Source: Methylophilaceae bacterium
Lineage (GTDB): Bacteria > Pseudomonadota > Gammaproteobacteria > Burkholderiales > Methylophilaceae
Direction of reading: 5' to 3'
Assembly: GCA_027488395.1 (NCBI GenBank)
Contig: JAIYBT010000018.1
Location: forward strand, 1-59,796
DNA length: 59,796 nt
This document shows, piece by piece, positions 1-8,545 of this stretch. Made by a program: the position numbers and the translations under genes. The notes below the pieces were generated by a model. The model was not told the DNA's origin, did not search any database, and saw nothing but the letters and a program-made list of their open reading frames with translations. Positions within the stretch are counted from its first letter, which is position 1, and each line of letters begins with the position of its first letter.

Positions 1-350
1 AAAATCTCCGCAGTTTTGTCAATTTAGATAATTTATGCAGTTTTATTTTGCTGTGCTGCCAGCATCCAAATGCGGCCAATCAAACTTTTTTAATTTCTGA
101 TGATGAAGATGTTTCAACCACTGCGTTAATCACTAGTATTAAACAGGCGCTTGGTAAACAACCCTGGTTGGTGCCCATCCCTAGCCAATCCCTTGACGCA
201 TTATTCAGGGTATTGGGCAAAAAAAACTATAGCGAGCGATTACTCGGAAATTTGCAGGTGGATATTACAAAAGCAAAAACAGTGTTGGGTTGGCAACCAG
301 TGACCCGCTTTCAAGCAGGCATACAGAGTATGGTGGATGCTGAATGTTAA
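1..350 (+). CDS. NAD-dependent sugar-nucleotide epimerase/dehydratase, C-terminal part (cut by window edge)
   Basis: The reading frame is open from base 3 to the stop at 348-350, so the gene begins upstream of the window; the first possible internal start (TTG at 48) is not the true one. The visible ~115 residues match the C-terminal end of GalE/WbpP-like short-chain dehydrogenases that act on UDP-sugars: a RSFV-LDNL segment, then NQTFLISDDEDVSTT, then LQVDITKAKTVLGW, where the substrate lobe closes. The catalytic Tyr-x3-Lys and Rossmann glycine motif lie outside the window, so epimerase and dehydratase cannot be told apart. It is followed 68 bases later by a sugar transferase and then a WbpM-like dehydratase, which fits the end of an O-antigen or exopolysaccharide cluster. 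Confidence 0.8.
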   Translation, partial: NLRSFVNLDNLCSFILLCCQHPNAANQTFLISDDEDVSTTALITSIKQALGKQPWLVPIPSQSLDALFRVLGKKNYSERLLGNLQVDITKAKTVLGWQPVTRFQAGIQSMVDAEC

Positions 351-418
351 GCGCGTCATCAAACACGACGCAATTACACGTAAAATGCAATGTGAATTTT
401 TTAATTTGAATTGGAAAA

Positions 419-997
419 GTGGTGTCTTTAAAGCGCGTGTTTGATCTGGTATTGACCATGATGGCTGTTTGCATGCTATTGCCGCTGATTGTGTTCACCT
501 ACCTGTTAGTCAAGCTCAGCTCTCAAGGCCCTGCCCTTTACTGGAGCCAGCGTGTTGGGCAACACAATCGTTTATTTCAAATGCCAAAGTTTCGCTCAAT
601 GCGGGTAAATACGCCACAATTGGCCACGCACTTAATGCAGCAGCAAGCTAATCCAAACCGCTATTTGACTCCGGTAGGCAGTTTTATTCGTAAAACCAGT
701 TTGGATGAGTTGCCGCAACTTTGGAGTGTGCTAAAAGGCGACATGTCGTTGGTGGGCCCAAGGCCTGCATTGTTTAATCAAGACGATTTAATAGCTTTAC
801 GTACAGAGAACAATATACATACGCTTAAACCTGGCATAACGGGTTGGGCGCAGATTAATGGGCGTGATGAGATACCGATTCCACAAAAAGTGGCGCTTGA
901 TCATTTTTATTTACAACATCAATCGATTTATTTGGACTTGCGTATCCTGTTGCTGACCGTAGTGAAGGTGGTCAAGCGTGATAACATCACGCATTAA
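419..997 (+). CDS. PglC/WbaP-type polyprenyl-phosphate sugar phosphotransferase
   Basis: Monotopic phosphoglycosyl transferase (192 aa) that would move a sugar-1-phosphate from a UDP-sugar to undecaprenyl phosphate at the inner membrane, the first step in building a lipid-linked glycan. A hydrophobic N-terminal re-entrant helix (about residues 7-33) is followed by KFRSMR and the family signature around SLDELPQLW, which holds the catalytic Asp-Glu pair, then GDMSLVGPRP and PGITGWAQINGRD. The length is that of the short PglC-like forms with no CoA-binding-like N-terminal domain. The start is GTG at 419 (a second in-frame GTG follows at 422). The downstream dehydratase probably starts inside its 3' end, suggesting coupling. 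The sugar specificity is not visible; the next gene suggests a 4,6-dideoxy-type UDP-sugar. Confidence 0.9.
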   Translation: MVSLKRVFDLVLTMMAVCMLLPLIVFTYLLVKLSSQGPALYWSQRVGQHNRLFQMPKFRSMRVNTPQLATHLMQQQANPNRYLTPVGSFIRKTSLDELPQLWSVLKGDMSLVGPRPALFNQDDLIALRTENNIHTLKPGITGWAQINGRDEIPIPQKVALDHFYLQHQSIYLDLRILLLTVVKVVKRDNITH

Positions 998-2930
998 TCG
1001 TTGGTTTATTCCTATGCATAAACTCCCCGCACGTTTTTTATCAGTACTTGCTTTTTTGCACGACATGACGTTGGTGGTGGTGGCGTGGGGCTTTGCGTTT
1101 GCGCTGCGCTTTAACTTTCGTATCCCAGAAGACTTTATGGGTGTTTTTTGGCGCACGCTACCAGTGGTGTTCTTGCTGCACAGCGTGTGTTTTTATAGTT
1201 TTGGTTTGTATAAAGGGGTTTGGCGGTTTGCTAGTTTGCCAGACTTAAAACGTATTATGCGCGCCGTCTGCGTTGCGGCATTACTTATTGCCGCCTATGC
1301 CTTGCTCATCCACCCCTCATTGATTATTCCGCGCTCGGTGTTGATTTTAAATCCCATGTTATTGCTGATTAGCATGGGTGGCAGTCGTTTTTTTTATCGT
1401 GCTTGGAAAGAGCGGCGCTTATTCAACAGCATTGCGTTGCAAGGCAAACCTGTGCTGATTATTGGCGTAGAAGACGCCTCGTTTAATCTGATTAAAGAAC
1501 TGAGTAAAAGCCCCGATTGGCGCGTAGTAGCGATGATTGATCCCAGCGGTAAACTGGTTGGACGCGAAATCATGCATACCAAAGTTGAAGGTAGCCTTAA
1601 AGATATTCAAAGCATTGCGGAGCGATACAGTTGCCAGCATTGCATGATTGCCATGCCCAATGTCCGGCATGAAAAACGCCGCCAAGCCGTAGAAGCGGCA
1701 CGCGAAGTACCAGAAATGGAAGTGCTGACGCTTCCCGCCATGTCAGACTTAATCAGTGGCCACGTCAGTTTGTCACAGATTCGTAAAGTGGATGTGGAGG
1801 ATTTACTGGGCAGGGATGTGGTGCGCCTCGATAGCCAAGGCTTGCATCAGTTGTTTGCACAAAAAGTCGTGATGGTATCGGGGGCAGCGGGCTCTATTGG
1901 GTCTGAGCTGTGCCGTCAAATATTAAACTATTCCCCACAACAACTGATTTGCTTAGACCTTTCCGAATACGCGCTGTACACCTTACAACAAGGGTTAAAC
2001 CAGCATCCCAGTGACGCTGAAGTGGTGTATTTGGTGGGCGACGTTAAAAACGAAGTGCGGTTACAACGGATCTTGCAAACCCATCAGCCACAAGTGGTGT
2101 TACACGCGGGCGCTTATAAACATGTGCCGATGATGGAACATTTTAATGTGGTAGAAGCGCTGCAAAATAACGCGTTTGGCACCTACCAAATCGCCAACGC
2201 TTGCCAGCAGGCGGGGGTGCCGACGTTTGTACTGATCTCCACCGATAAAGCCGTGAATCCGACCAATGTCATGGGCGCGAGTAAACGTTTGGCTGAACTT
2301 ATATGCCAAGGGCTACAACATCAAGGTCAGGGGACACGGTTTATCACTGTCCGCTTTGGCAATGTGTTGGGCAGCAGTGGCAGCGTCATTCCAAAGTTTC
2401 GTGAGCAAATTGCGCAAGGTGGCCCCATTACCATTACCCATCCTGACATTACCCGCTACTTTATGTCGATTCCAGAAGCAGCACAGCTGGTGTTACAGGC
2501 GGCGACCATGGGCCAAGGCGGCGAGGTGTTTGTGTTGGACATGGGCACACCCGTTAAAATTGTTGATTTGGCACACGATATGATTAAGCTGTCTGGGTTA
2601 CAGGCGCGCGATATTGCAATTACATTCACTGGATTACGTCCCGGCGAAAAGTTATACGAAGAACTGCTGGCGGATGATGAAAATACCTTGCCAACCAGCC
2701 ATGAAAAACTGCGTATTGCACAAGCGCGCAGTGCCGATCATGCTTGGCTGATGGCGTTACATGCCTGGTTATTGCAAGTGCCGCAGATGGACGAACACCA
2801 GATTAAGCAAGACTTACAACATTGGGTAGAGGAATATCTGCCCGACACCCGTCCAGCCCCCCAATTACACACGCGCGGTCAGCCGCTTTCAATCAACACA
2901 CGCCCCTCGCTTTCACAGCAAGTGCATTAA
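978..2930 (+). CDS. Membrane-bound UDP-sugar 4,6-dehydratase, WbpM/PglF/CapD family
   Basis: 650 aa. The N-terminal part has about four membrane helices (residues 15-140), followed by a first nucleotide-binding-like domain and then a C-terminal SDR domain. The SDR domain carries VSGAAGSIGSELC near residue 299 and STDKAVNPTNVMGASKR near 421; here Met replaces the usual catalytic Tyr (Met-x3-Lys), as is typical of this family. Such enzymes convert UDP-GlcNAc to the 4-keto-6-deoxy sugar used for FucNAc/QuiNAc/bacillosamine-type residues. The first Rossmann motif is degenerate (IIGVEDAS instead of a glycine-rich GAGxxG). The start is either GTG 978, overlapping the upstream gene by 20 bases, or ATG 1014. 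It is followed after one base by uup. Confidence 0.92.
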   Translation: MITSRINRWFIPMHKLPARFLSVLAFLHDMTLVVVAWGFAFALRFNFRIPEDFMGVFWRTLPVVFLLHSVCFYSFGLYKGVWRFASLPDLKRIMRAVCVAALLIAAYALLIHPSLIIPRSVLILNPMLLLISMGGSRFFYRAWKERRLFNSIALQGKPVLIIGVEDASFNLIKELSKSPDWRVVAMIDPSGKLVGREIMHTKVEGSLKDIQSIAERYSCQHCMIAMPNVRHEKRRQAVEAAREVPEMEVLTLPAMSDLISGHVSLSQIRKVDVEDLLGRDVVRLDSQGLHQLFAQKVVMVSGAAGSIGSELCRQILNYSPQQLICLDLSEYALYTLQQGLNQHPSDAEVVYLVGDVKNEVRLQRILQTHQPQVVLHAGAYKHVPMMEHFNVVEALQNNAFGTYQIANACQQAGVPTFVLISTDKAVNPTNVMGASKRLAELICQGLQHQGQGTRFITVRFGNVLGSSGSVIPKFREQIAQGGPITITHPDITRYFMSIPEAAQLVLQAATMGQGGEVFVLDMGTPVKIVDLAHDMIKLSGLQARDIAITFTGLRPGEKLYEELLADDENTLPTSHEKLRIAQARSADHAWLMALHAWLLQVPQMDEHQIKQDLQHWVEEYLPDTRPAPQLHTRGQPLSINTRPSLSQQVH

Positions 2931-2931
2931 G

Positions 2932-4845
2932 ATGCCATTACTCACTTTAAAACAGGCCAGCCTCGCCTTTGGTCACGTGCCCCTACTGGACCATGTGGAT
3001 TTTCAACTCGATCTGCGTGAATGCGTGGGTATTATTGGGCGCAACGGTACTGGCAAATCCAGTATGCTCAAAGTGGCTGCAAATTTAATTAAATTGGACG
3101 ACGGAGAATGCTGGCGTGATCCGCATCGCCATATCGCCTATGTGCCGCAAGAGCCAGAGCTCGATCCAAGCCATGATGTGTTTACTGCAGTATCGATGGG
3201 CCTGGGTCAAGTAGTGAACACCTTACGTGAATATCACGATATTTCGCAGCGTTTGGCCGATGCAACAGATGCAGATGCCTTATTGGCGCGCATGCAACAA
3301 TTACAGCAACAACTCGATACAGCCAATGCTTGGAGCATACAATCACGCATTGAAACAGTGTTATCAAAACTAGGACTGAACGCGGAGACTGCCATTGCAA
3401 CGCTTTCTGGCGGCTGGCGAAAACGGGTGGCCTTGGCACAAGCATTGGTGCAAGCACCCGATGTGCTATTGCTCGACGAACCCACCAACCATTTAGACTT
3501 ACAAGCGATTGAATGGCTAGAAGAATTACTATTAAGCTTTCAAGGCAGCGTGCTGTTAATTACCCACGATAGACGGTTTTTAGATCGACTGGCGACCCGT
3601 ATTGTCGAGTTGGACCGCGGCCATCTCACTGAATTTACAGGCAATTACAGCCAATACCAGCTCAAAAAAGCGGAATTGTTGGCGGTGGAAGCCCAACATC
3701 AAGCAAAGTTTGATAAATTTTTAGCCCAAGAAGAAGTCTGGATTCGTAAAGGTGTTGAAGCCCGTCGTACGCGCAACGAGGGCCGTGTGCGGCGCTTGGA
3801 GCAACTTAGATTAGACCGTGCAGCCCGCCGAGACCGTCAAGGCCAGGTCAATTTACAACTGGATGCGGGCGAACGCTCTGGCAAGCTGATTGCGGCTTTG
3901 GAAAATGTGCATATGGCGTTTGGTGAGCGCGTACTGATTCAGCGCTTTAGTACGCGCATTATGCGTGGTGACCGTATCGGATTGCTCGGGCCCAATGGCG
4001 CAGGCAAATCCACCCTGTTAAAACTCATATTAGGTGAACTGGCCCCTACGTCAGGTCAGATCGAATTAGGCACCAACGTACAAGTGGCTTACTTTGACCA
4101 AATGCGCGAACAGCTAGATGAAGAGGCTACGTTGGCTGACACCATCAGCCCTGGCTCGGACTTTGTACAAATTGGCCAAGAGCGTAAACATGTGATTGGC
4201 TATTTGGAGGACTTTTTATTTGCGCCACAACGCGCACGCTCGCCAGTAAAATCGCTCTCGGGCGGTGAACGTAACCGTTTACTACTGGCACGTTTGTTTG
4301 CGCGCCCCGCCAATGTATTGGTGCTTGATGAGCCGACCAACGATTTGGATATTGATACCCTAGAATTATTAGAAAGCATGTTGCAAGCTTATCCTGGTAC
4401 CTTGTTTTTAGTCAGCCATGATCGGGCATTTTTAGAAAGCACGGTTACCCAAGTCATTGCCTTTGAAGGTCAAGGCCAACTGAGCGAGTTTAGTGGCGGC
4501 TACGATGATTGGTTACGGTATAGTCAAAGCCGCAGTCAAGCTAGCACTCAGCCCAAAACAGTGGTCCCAGCTGCAGCTAAACCCAATACGGTGGTTGAAT
4601 CTAGCGCCAATCAATCACGCAAAAAATTAAGTTTTAAAGAACAGCGTGAATTAGAAGCCTTACCCGGTGAAATTGAAGCACTCGAGCGAGAACAAGCCGA
4701 GATTCAAGCACAATTTTCTAAGGGTGATCTTTATAAGCAAGCGCCAGAACAAGTCAAAATTTTACAAGAACGCTTGGCAACGCTAGAGGGCGAGGTATTA
4801 GAAAAAATGGAACGTTGGGAAGCGCTAGAACAGCGCCAGTCTTGA
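2932..4845 (+). CDS. uup: ABC-F family ATPase Uup
   Basis: 637 aa soluble protein with two ABC ATPase modules and no membrane segments. First module: Walker A GRNGTGKSS (about residue 36), signature LSGGWRKRV and Walker B LLLDEPTNHLD. Second module: GPNGAGKST (about 356), LSGGERNRL and VLDEPTNDLD. The linker between them is rich in Arg/Glu (residues ~230-310), and a charged C-terminal coiled coil (about 555-637, KKLSFKEQRELEALPGEIE) is the mark of Uup rather than EttA. Family members bind DNA or ribosomes and are linked to precise transposon excision and replication or translation stress. The start lies one base after the dehydratase stop, so it is likely cotranscribed, although functionally it is probably unrelated to polysaccharide synthesis. 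Confidence 0.93.
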   Translation: MPLLTLKQASLAFGHVPLLDHVDFQLDLRECVGIIGRNGTGKSSMLKVAANLIKLDDGECWRDPHRHIAYVPQEPELDPSHDVFTAVSMGLGQVVNTLREYHDISQRLADATDADALLARMQQLQQQLDTANAWSIQSRIETVLSKLGLNAETAIATLSGGWRKRVALAQALVQAPDVLLLDEPTNHLDLQAIEWLEELLLSFQGSVLLITHDRRFLDRLATRIVELDRGHLTEFTGNYSQYQLKKAELLAVEAQHQAKFDKFLAQEEVWIRKGVEARRTRNEGRVRRLEQLRLDRAARRDRQGQVNLQLDAGERSGKLIAALENVHMAFGERVLIQRFSTRIMRGDRIGLLGPNGAGKSTLLKLILGELAPTSGQIELGTNVQVAYFDQMREQLDEEATLADTISPGSDFVQIGQERKHVIGYLEDFLFAPQRARSPVKSLSGGERNRLLLARLFARPANVLVLDEPTNDLDIDTLELLESMLQAYPGTLFLVSHDRAFLESTVTQVIAFEGQGQLSEFSGGYDDWLRYSQSRSQASTQPKTVVPAAAKPNTVVESSANQSRKKLSFKEQRELEALPGEIEALEREQAEIQAQFSKGDLYKQAPEQVKILQERLATLEGEVLEKMERWEALEQRQS

Positions 4846-4950
4846 GGATCATTGCGATATCACACAACGCTATAAGCGATCAATCAGGACTTAAAACAGA
4901 TGAAGACAAATTGAATAGCCGTCTTAACACATGCCTAACGTGACTCGGTT

Positions 4951-5424
4951 TTACGCACTCACACTTGAGCGTGGTTGACTGGGACCTTGGCTTTGACCAT
5001 TTTTACCATAAAACTGCGGTGCCGCAGATTTACCCGTGATCACATCCAGTTTTTCCTGGTTACGCAACACATGCTTGTTAATGAGCAAACCGTTTAAACG
5101 GTTGAGTTCTTTCGATTGGGCCAGTTGTTTTTGAAATACCACCCAGGCTTGATTCATGCGCTCATCTGCATGCTCAGATAACCATGCCGCCATGCCATTT
5201 TCACTGGCGTCATAGCCTGCGGCGGCCAAGGCATCATAACGCTGTTGTGCAGCAGTGGCTAACGATTGTAACAACGGCGCACGTTTGTCTAACATCTGCT
5301 CAATCAACACTAAATCCGCTGCAATCAGTGCTTCTTGCTCCACCAGCAAATCCTCACACAATACTGCGACCAGTGCCGCGTCGGTTTCAAAACTGATCGT
5401 GTGCGTATTATTGACGGTGGTCAT
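4951..5424 (-). CDS. flgN: Flagellar export chaperone FlgN
   Basis: 157 aa, mostly helical, Ala/Gln/Leu-rich, with the FlgN pattern of a central LLVEQEALIAADL helix and a C-terminal segment ELNRLNGLLINKH that would bind the hook-filament junction proteins FlgK and FlgL. The C-terminal tail (FYGKNGQSQGPSQPR) is polar and probably disordered. It lies 5 bases downstream of flgM and would share its sigma-28 promoter at 5825-5851. AAGGAT stands before the ATG at 5424. Its clients flgK and flgL are encoded about 9 kb away on the other strand. Divergent family; the assignment relies on both sequence pattern and position next to flgM. Confidence 0.88.
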   Translation of the reverse strand: MTTVNNTHTISFETDAALVAVLCEDLLVEQEALIAADLVLIEQMLDKRAPLLQSLATAAQQRYDALAAAGYDASENGMAAWLSEHADERMNQAWVVFQKQLAQSKELNRLNGLLINKHVLRNQEKLDVITGKSAAPQFYGKNGQSQGPSQPRSSVSA

Positions 5425-5429
5425 AAACG

Positions 5430-5750
5430 TTATCCTTTTTTCGGTTGTATCAAGTCTTTAACGGTTTGTAATAAACCATCTGCCACTTTCGCGGTATCGA
5501 CTGAAAATTCGCCACGCGCAATCGAAGCTTTGATTTCTTCAACTTTTTTCGCGTCAAATACTTCACTGCTGCTCAAGCCTGCTTCCAGCGATTGCAACTG
5601 TACGGATGCCGCTGATAGCGTGACATTGTCTTGCGACGTGGTGGGTGTTTGTCCACCCGCTTTTTCGGCTGACTTGCCAGCACCATTTTTATCCAGCACT
5701 GGCTTATCGACACCGATACCTAATTTTTTGATGGAGTCTGAAATATTCAT
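5430..5750 (-). CDS. flgM: Anti-sigma-28 factor FlgM
   Basis: 106 aa. The N-terminus is low-complexity and likely unfolded (residues 15-45, Lys/Gly/Ala/Thr-rich). The C-terminal half contains the sigma-28-binding helices, with VTLSAASVQLQSLE followed by KVEEIKASIARGEFSVD and AKVADGLL, the conserved FlgM core. It would hold FliA inactive until the hook-basal body is complete and FlgM is exported through it. The gene has a perfect sigma-28 promoter 75 bases upstream, giving the usual feedback loop, and heads a flgMN pair. AGAGGA precedes the ATG at 5750. Confidence 0.95.
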   Translation of the reverse strand: MNISDSIKKLGIGVDKPVLDKNGAGKSAEKAGGQTPTTSQDNVTLSAASVQLQSLEAGLSSSEVFDAKKVEEIKASIARGEFSVDTAKVADGLLQTVKDLIQPKKG

Positions 5751-5824
5751 GCCATTCCTCTGTTTCTGTTGATCTGCGAAGTCGGGGTGGTCAAATCGTT
5801 AAGATTGCCACGGTGTTACCAAGC

Positions 5825-5851
5825 TTATCGGCATAGTGTAAGCGAACTTTA
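5825..5851 (-). promoter_or_regulatory. Sigma-28 (FliA) promoter of flgMN
   Basis: Read on the minus strand: TAAA (5851-5848), 15-base spacer, GCCGATAA (5832-5825). Both elements match the sigma-28 consensus exactly. The start of transcription would be near 5818, leaving a leader of about 70 bases before flgM. Confidence 0.9.
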
Positions 5852-5938
5852 ATCTTTTATTACGATTTTGTTGTCAGTTTCTGTTTAGCAAGCACTGGAG
5901 ATGTGCTGATTACAACAGTCTAGGACAGGATCATCTGA

Positions 5939-6685
5939 TTAAAATTGCATTTCTATACGCCCACTTGCAGTTGCAATTCCCTTAATAATTTGGCCACTTC
6001 GCACCTTCACATCCACACGCTGACCCGCAATTGCCGATTGCATGGCCGTGCCATCGGCGGTGATTGCAAAGCCTTCACCTACACTGGTAATTTGAACCGT
6101 TTGGCCTTGCACAATCACTGGCACCGATTTGAGCACTTCTGGCCGCAATATCGCGCCCAAGGTTAAATTGAGTGCCGCTTGTTTACCCTCCAGCTGCGTT
6201 GTATCCGTCACAATGCCAGCTGGTAACTTCGAAATATCACCATACTGCATCATCACTTGATCAGGTTGTATCAGTGTGCCTTGACTGACAGGGACGGCGG
6301 TGACGACATAATTTGCCCAAACTTGTACGTCGGTTTGTACATAAATCAACCAGGGTTTGCCAGCCCCTTGCTCACATTTCACCCCCACATGGGTTTTGCC
6401 CCATAACTTACTGCCCTGCAGTGTAAAGCCAGACATGTGTGCACACGTGGCTAAACGTACGCGACTATCTAATGGCTGAATGTCAATTTTGACGGTGCCA
6501 GGATAACTTGCGGTTTGTTGCGTCACGTAATCCAACACCGTTTGATAAACCTGCGTTTGCAAGGCGTTGCCTGCTGGCAAGGCATGACCAATGGGTTGCG
6601 CCACAGACCAACCAGAACAAGCCATGAAGTACCCCAGCATCAGGAATACTTGCCATAGACCGCGGGTTAAACACACATTTTTCAT
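5939..6685 (-). CDS. flgA: Flagellar P-ring assembly chaperone FlgA
   Basis: About 248 aa from the ATG at 6685, chosen because it begins a good signal peptide (MKNVCLTRGLWQVFLMLGY..., cleavage near SVAQ); the frame stays open to 6775 but that adds a polar stretch that makes no sense before a signal peptide. After export to the periplasm FlgA helps FlgI polymerise into the P ring. The C-terminal two-thirds is an SAF-like/ChapFlgA domain, with PVSQGTLIQPDQV, LTLGAILRPEVL, VQGQTVQI and the final GIATASGRIEMQF. It is divergent from flgB with a 231-base intergenic region, the normal arrangement in beta- and gammaproteobacteria. Confidence 0.93.
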   Translation of the reverse strand: MKNVCLTRGLWQVFLMLGYFMACSGWSVAQPIGHALPAGNALQTQVYQTVLDYVTQQTASYPGTVKIDIQPLDSRVRLATCAHMSGFTLQGSKLWGKTHVGVKCEQGAGKPWLIYVQTDVQVWANYVVTAVPVSQGTLIQPDQVMMQYGDISKLPAGIVTDTTQLEGKQAALNLTLGAILRPEVLKSVPVIVQGQTVQITSVGEGFAITADGTAMQSAIAGQRVDVKVRSGQIIKGIATASGRIEMQF

Positions 6686-6916
6686 GCATCTTATTTTACT
6701 GCGCAGGCATCCTACACAATCGCAAAATAAAGGGTGTTTCGCCCGTTTAATTGCGAAATAGTTCGCGACTGGCAAGCGTAGACTATGTGAAAGCTCGTAA
6801 AAGGCTATCTTTAACGCCCAGGTGTACGCTTCCCTGCAATTGAGATCTAAACACTTTTACGGCATCGCAATAGCAAACTTTAGACGTGCTGTATGGATTA
6901 GGAAAGGAAGACTGTG

Positions 6917-7339
6917 ATGATGAATAAACTAGATCAAGCGTTTGGATTTCACCAAACCGCGCTGAGCGTGCGCAATCAACGTCAAGAAATTCTGGCCTCC
7001 AACATCGCCAACGCGGATACCCCGCACTACAAGGCGAAGGATATTAACTTTCAATCTGCCATGCAAAGTGCCATGCAAGCACAAGTTGGGCAGAGTGTGG
7101 GTACAGATCAGACTTCCATGCAGCAAACCCATGCCCAGCATTTATCAGCACCCAACACCATTCCAGGTTTAGGCGATGCTTTATACCGACCAATCATTCA
7201 AGGGTCGGTGGATGGCAACACGGTGGATATGGATGTGGAACGCAATGCGTATGTAGACAACGGCATTCGCTATGAAGCGAGTTTGACCATGATCAATGGT
7301 CAAATTAAAAAAATGCTCTCGGCCATTACTGGCCAATAA
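6917..7339 (+). CDS. flgB: Flagellar proximal rod protein FlgB
   Basis: 140 aa. It starts KLDQAFGFHQTALSVRNQRQ, then ILASNIANADTPHYKAKDI, the typical rod N-terminus that forms the outer helices; the C-terminus DNGIRYEASLTMINGQIKKM closes the coiled coil. Three start codons follow each other (GTG 6914, ATG 6917, ATG 6920). GGAAAGGAAG at 6901-6910 is best spaced for 6917 or 6920. First gene of the flgBCDEFGHIJ run on the plus strand. No sigma-28 site is visible upstream, as expected for a middle-class flagellar operon. Confidence 0.96.
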   Translation: MMNKLDQAFGFHQTALSVRNQRQEILASNIANADTPHYKAKDINFQSAMQSAMQAQVGQSVGTDQTSMQQTHAQHLSAPNTIPGLGDALYRPIIQGSVDGNTVDMDVERNAYVDNGIRYEASLTMINGQIKKMLSAITGQ

Positions 7340-7367
7340 CGGATAACCCCAAACAAGGAGACGCACG

Positions 7368-7772
7368 ATGTCTTTGTTTAATGTATTTAAAATTTCTGGC
7401 TCTGCCATGAGCGCTCAATCGCAACGGTTAAATACGGTCGCCAGTAATTTAGCCAACGCTGATAGTGTGGTGAGCTCCAACGGCAAACCTTATCAATCCA
7501 AGCAAGTGGTGTTTAAAGCCATGCTTGAAAATGATAGCAACAGCGCGAGTGTAAAAGTCGACCGCGTCATTGAAGACACCAGCCCGGGTAAGCAAGTGTA
7601 TGACCCAAAACATCCGATGGCAAATGCAGATGGCTATGTAACCATGCCTAACGTCAATGTCACCGAAGAAATGGTGAACATGATTTCGGCCTCACGCGCG
7701 TATCAAAACAACGTTGAAACCATGAACGCAGCAAAATCCATGCTGTTAAAAACGCTCAATATTGGTCAATAA
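7368..7772 (+). CDS. flgC: Flagellar proximal rod protein FlgC
   Basis: 134 aa, the usual length. The N-terminus (FKISGSAMSAQSQRLNTVA, then SNLANADSV) and C-terminus (PNVNVTEEMVNMISASRAY) are those of the rod/hook family, with the short middle part of FlgC. It would stack on FlgB in the cell-proximal rod. It follows flgB by 28 bases, with AAGGAG at 7355-7360 as ribosome-binding site, and is certainly in the same operon. Confidence 0.97.
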   Translation: MSLFNVFKISGSAMSAQSQRLNTVASNLANADSVVSSNGKPYQSKQVVFKAMLENDSNSASVKVDRVIEDTSPGKQVYDPKHPMANADGYVTMPNVNVTEEMVNMISASRAYQNNVETMNAAKSMLLKTLNIGQ

Positions 7773-7810
7773 ATCCGCTTCATCCGCATTAAACACATAA
7801 GGATCACACC

Positions 7811-8482
7811 ATGACAACTGTGAATACAACCAATCAACCTTCTCAAGCATTGCTTGATGCGGTCAATAAAAAATCGAGCGCGGGCAGCAGCGTGGATGAG
7901 GCGCAAGACCGTTTTATGACCCTGTTGGTTACGCAAATGAAAAATCAAGATCCGCTCAATCCGATGGATAACGCGCAGGTGACGAGTCAAATGGCGCAGC
8001 TCAATACAGTCACGGGGATCAATAAATTAAATGAGACCATGGCGGGCTTAATCAGCAGCGTGCAGTTGGGGCAATCCTATCAAGCCACCGGCATGATCGG
8101 TCATAACGTTTTGGTGCCAGGTAACCGTATTAGCCACACCGAAACAGGCGGCCCGTTTGGCATTCAATTACCGAATGGCGCGGACAGTGTCACCGTCAAT
8201 ATTAAAAACGGTGCGGGATTAACGATTCGCAGCATGACCCTTGGCCAAACCGCCGCTGGCACCAGTGGCTATACCTGGGATGGCAAAACCAACGATGGCA
8301 AGCTGGCGCCCAGCGGTGATTACACATTTGAAGTGGAAGCCAAGCTTTCAACCTCCAGTGTTTCCAGCACCGCACTGAGTCTTGCCAAGGTAGAAAGTGT
8401 CTCCAACAGCAATGGCAGCGTTAAATTGAATTTAAGCAACAACACAACAGTATCTACCGCCGATGTGGTGGAAATTTTTTAA
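7811..8482 (+). CDS. flgD: Flagellar hook capping/scaffold protein FlgD
   Basis: 223 aa. The N-terminal export and cap region has DRFMTLLVTQMKNQDPLNP and DNAQVTSQMAQLNTVTGI, the strongest FlgD signature. The middle and C-terminal part (residues ~100-223) is the FLgD tudor-like plus FlgD Ig-like region, with GYTWDGKTNDGKLAPSGDY. It acts as a temporary cap that lets FlgE subunits polymerise into the hook. It lies between flgC and flgE in operon order, with AAGGA before the ATG. Confidence 0.96.
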   Translation: MTTVNTTNQPSQALLDAVNKKSSAGSSVDEAQDRFMTLLVTQMKNQDPLNPMDNAQVTSQMAQLNTVTGINKLNETMAGLISSVQLGQSYQATGMIGHNVLVPGNRISHTETGGPFGIQLPNGADSVTVNIKNGAGLTIRSMTLGQTAAGTSGYTWDGKTNDGKLAPSGDYTFEVEAKLSTSSVSSTALSLAKVESVSNSNGSVKLNLSNNTTVSTADVVEIF

Positions 8483-8545
8483 ATCCGCATCGATGTCGCA
8501 ACACAACGGCGCACAGACCAAGATTAATATTTCAGGAGCACGCAA

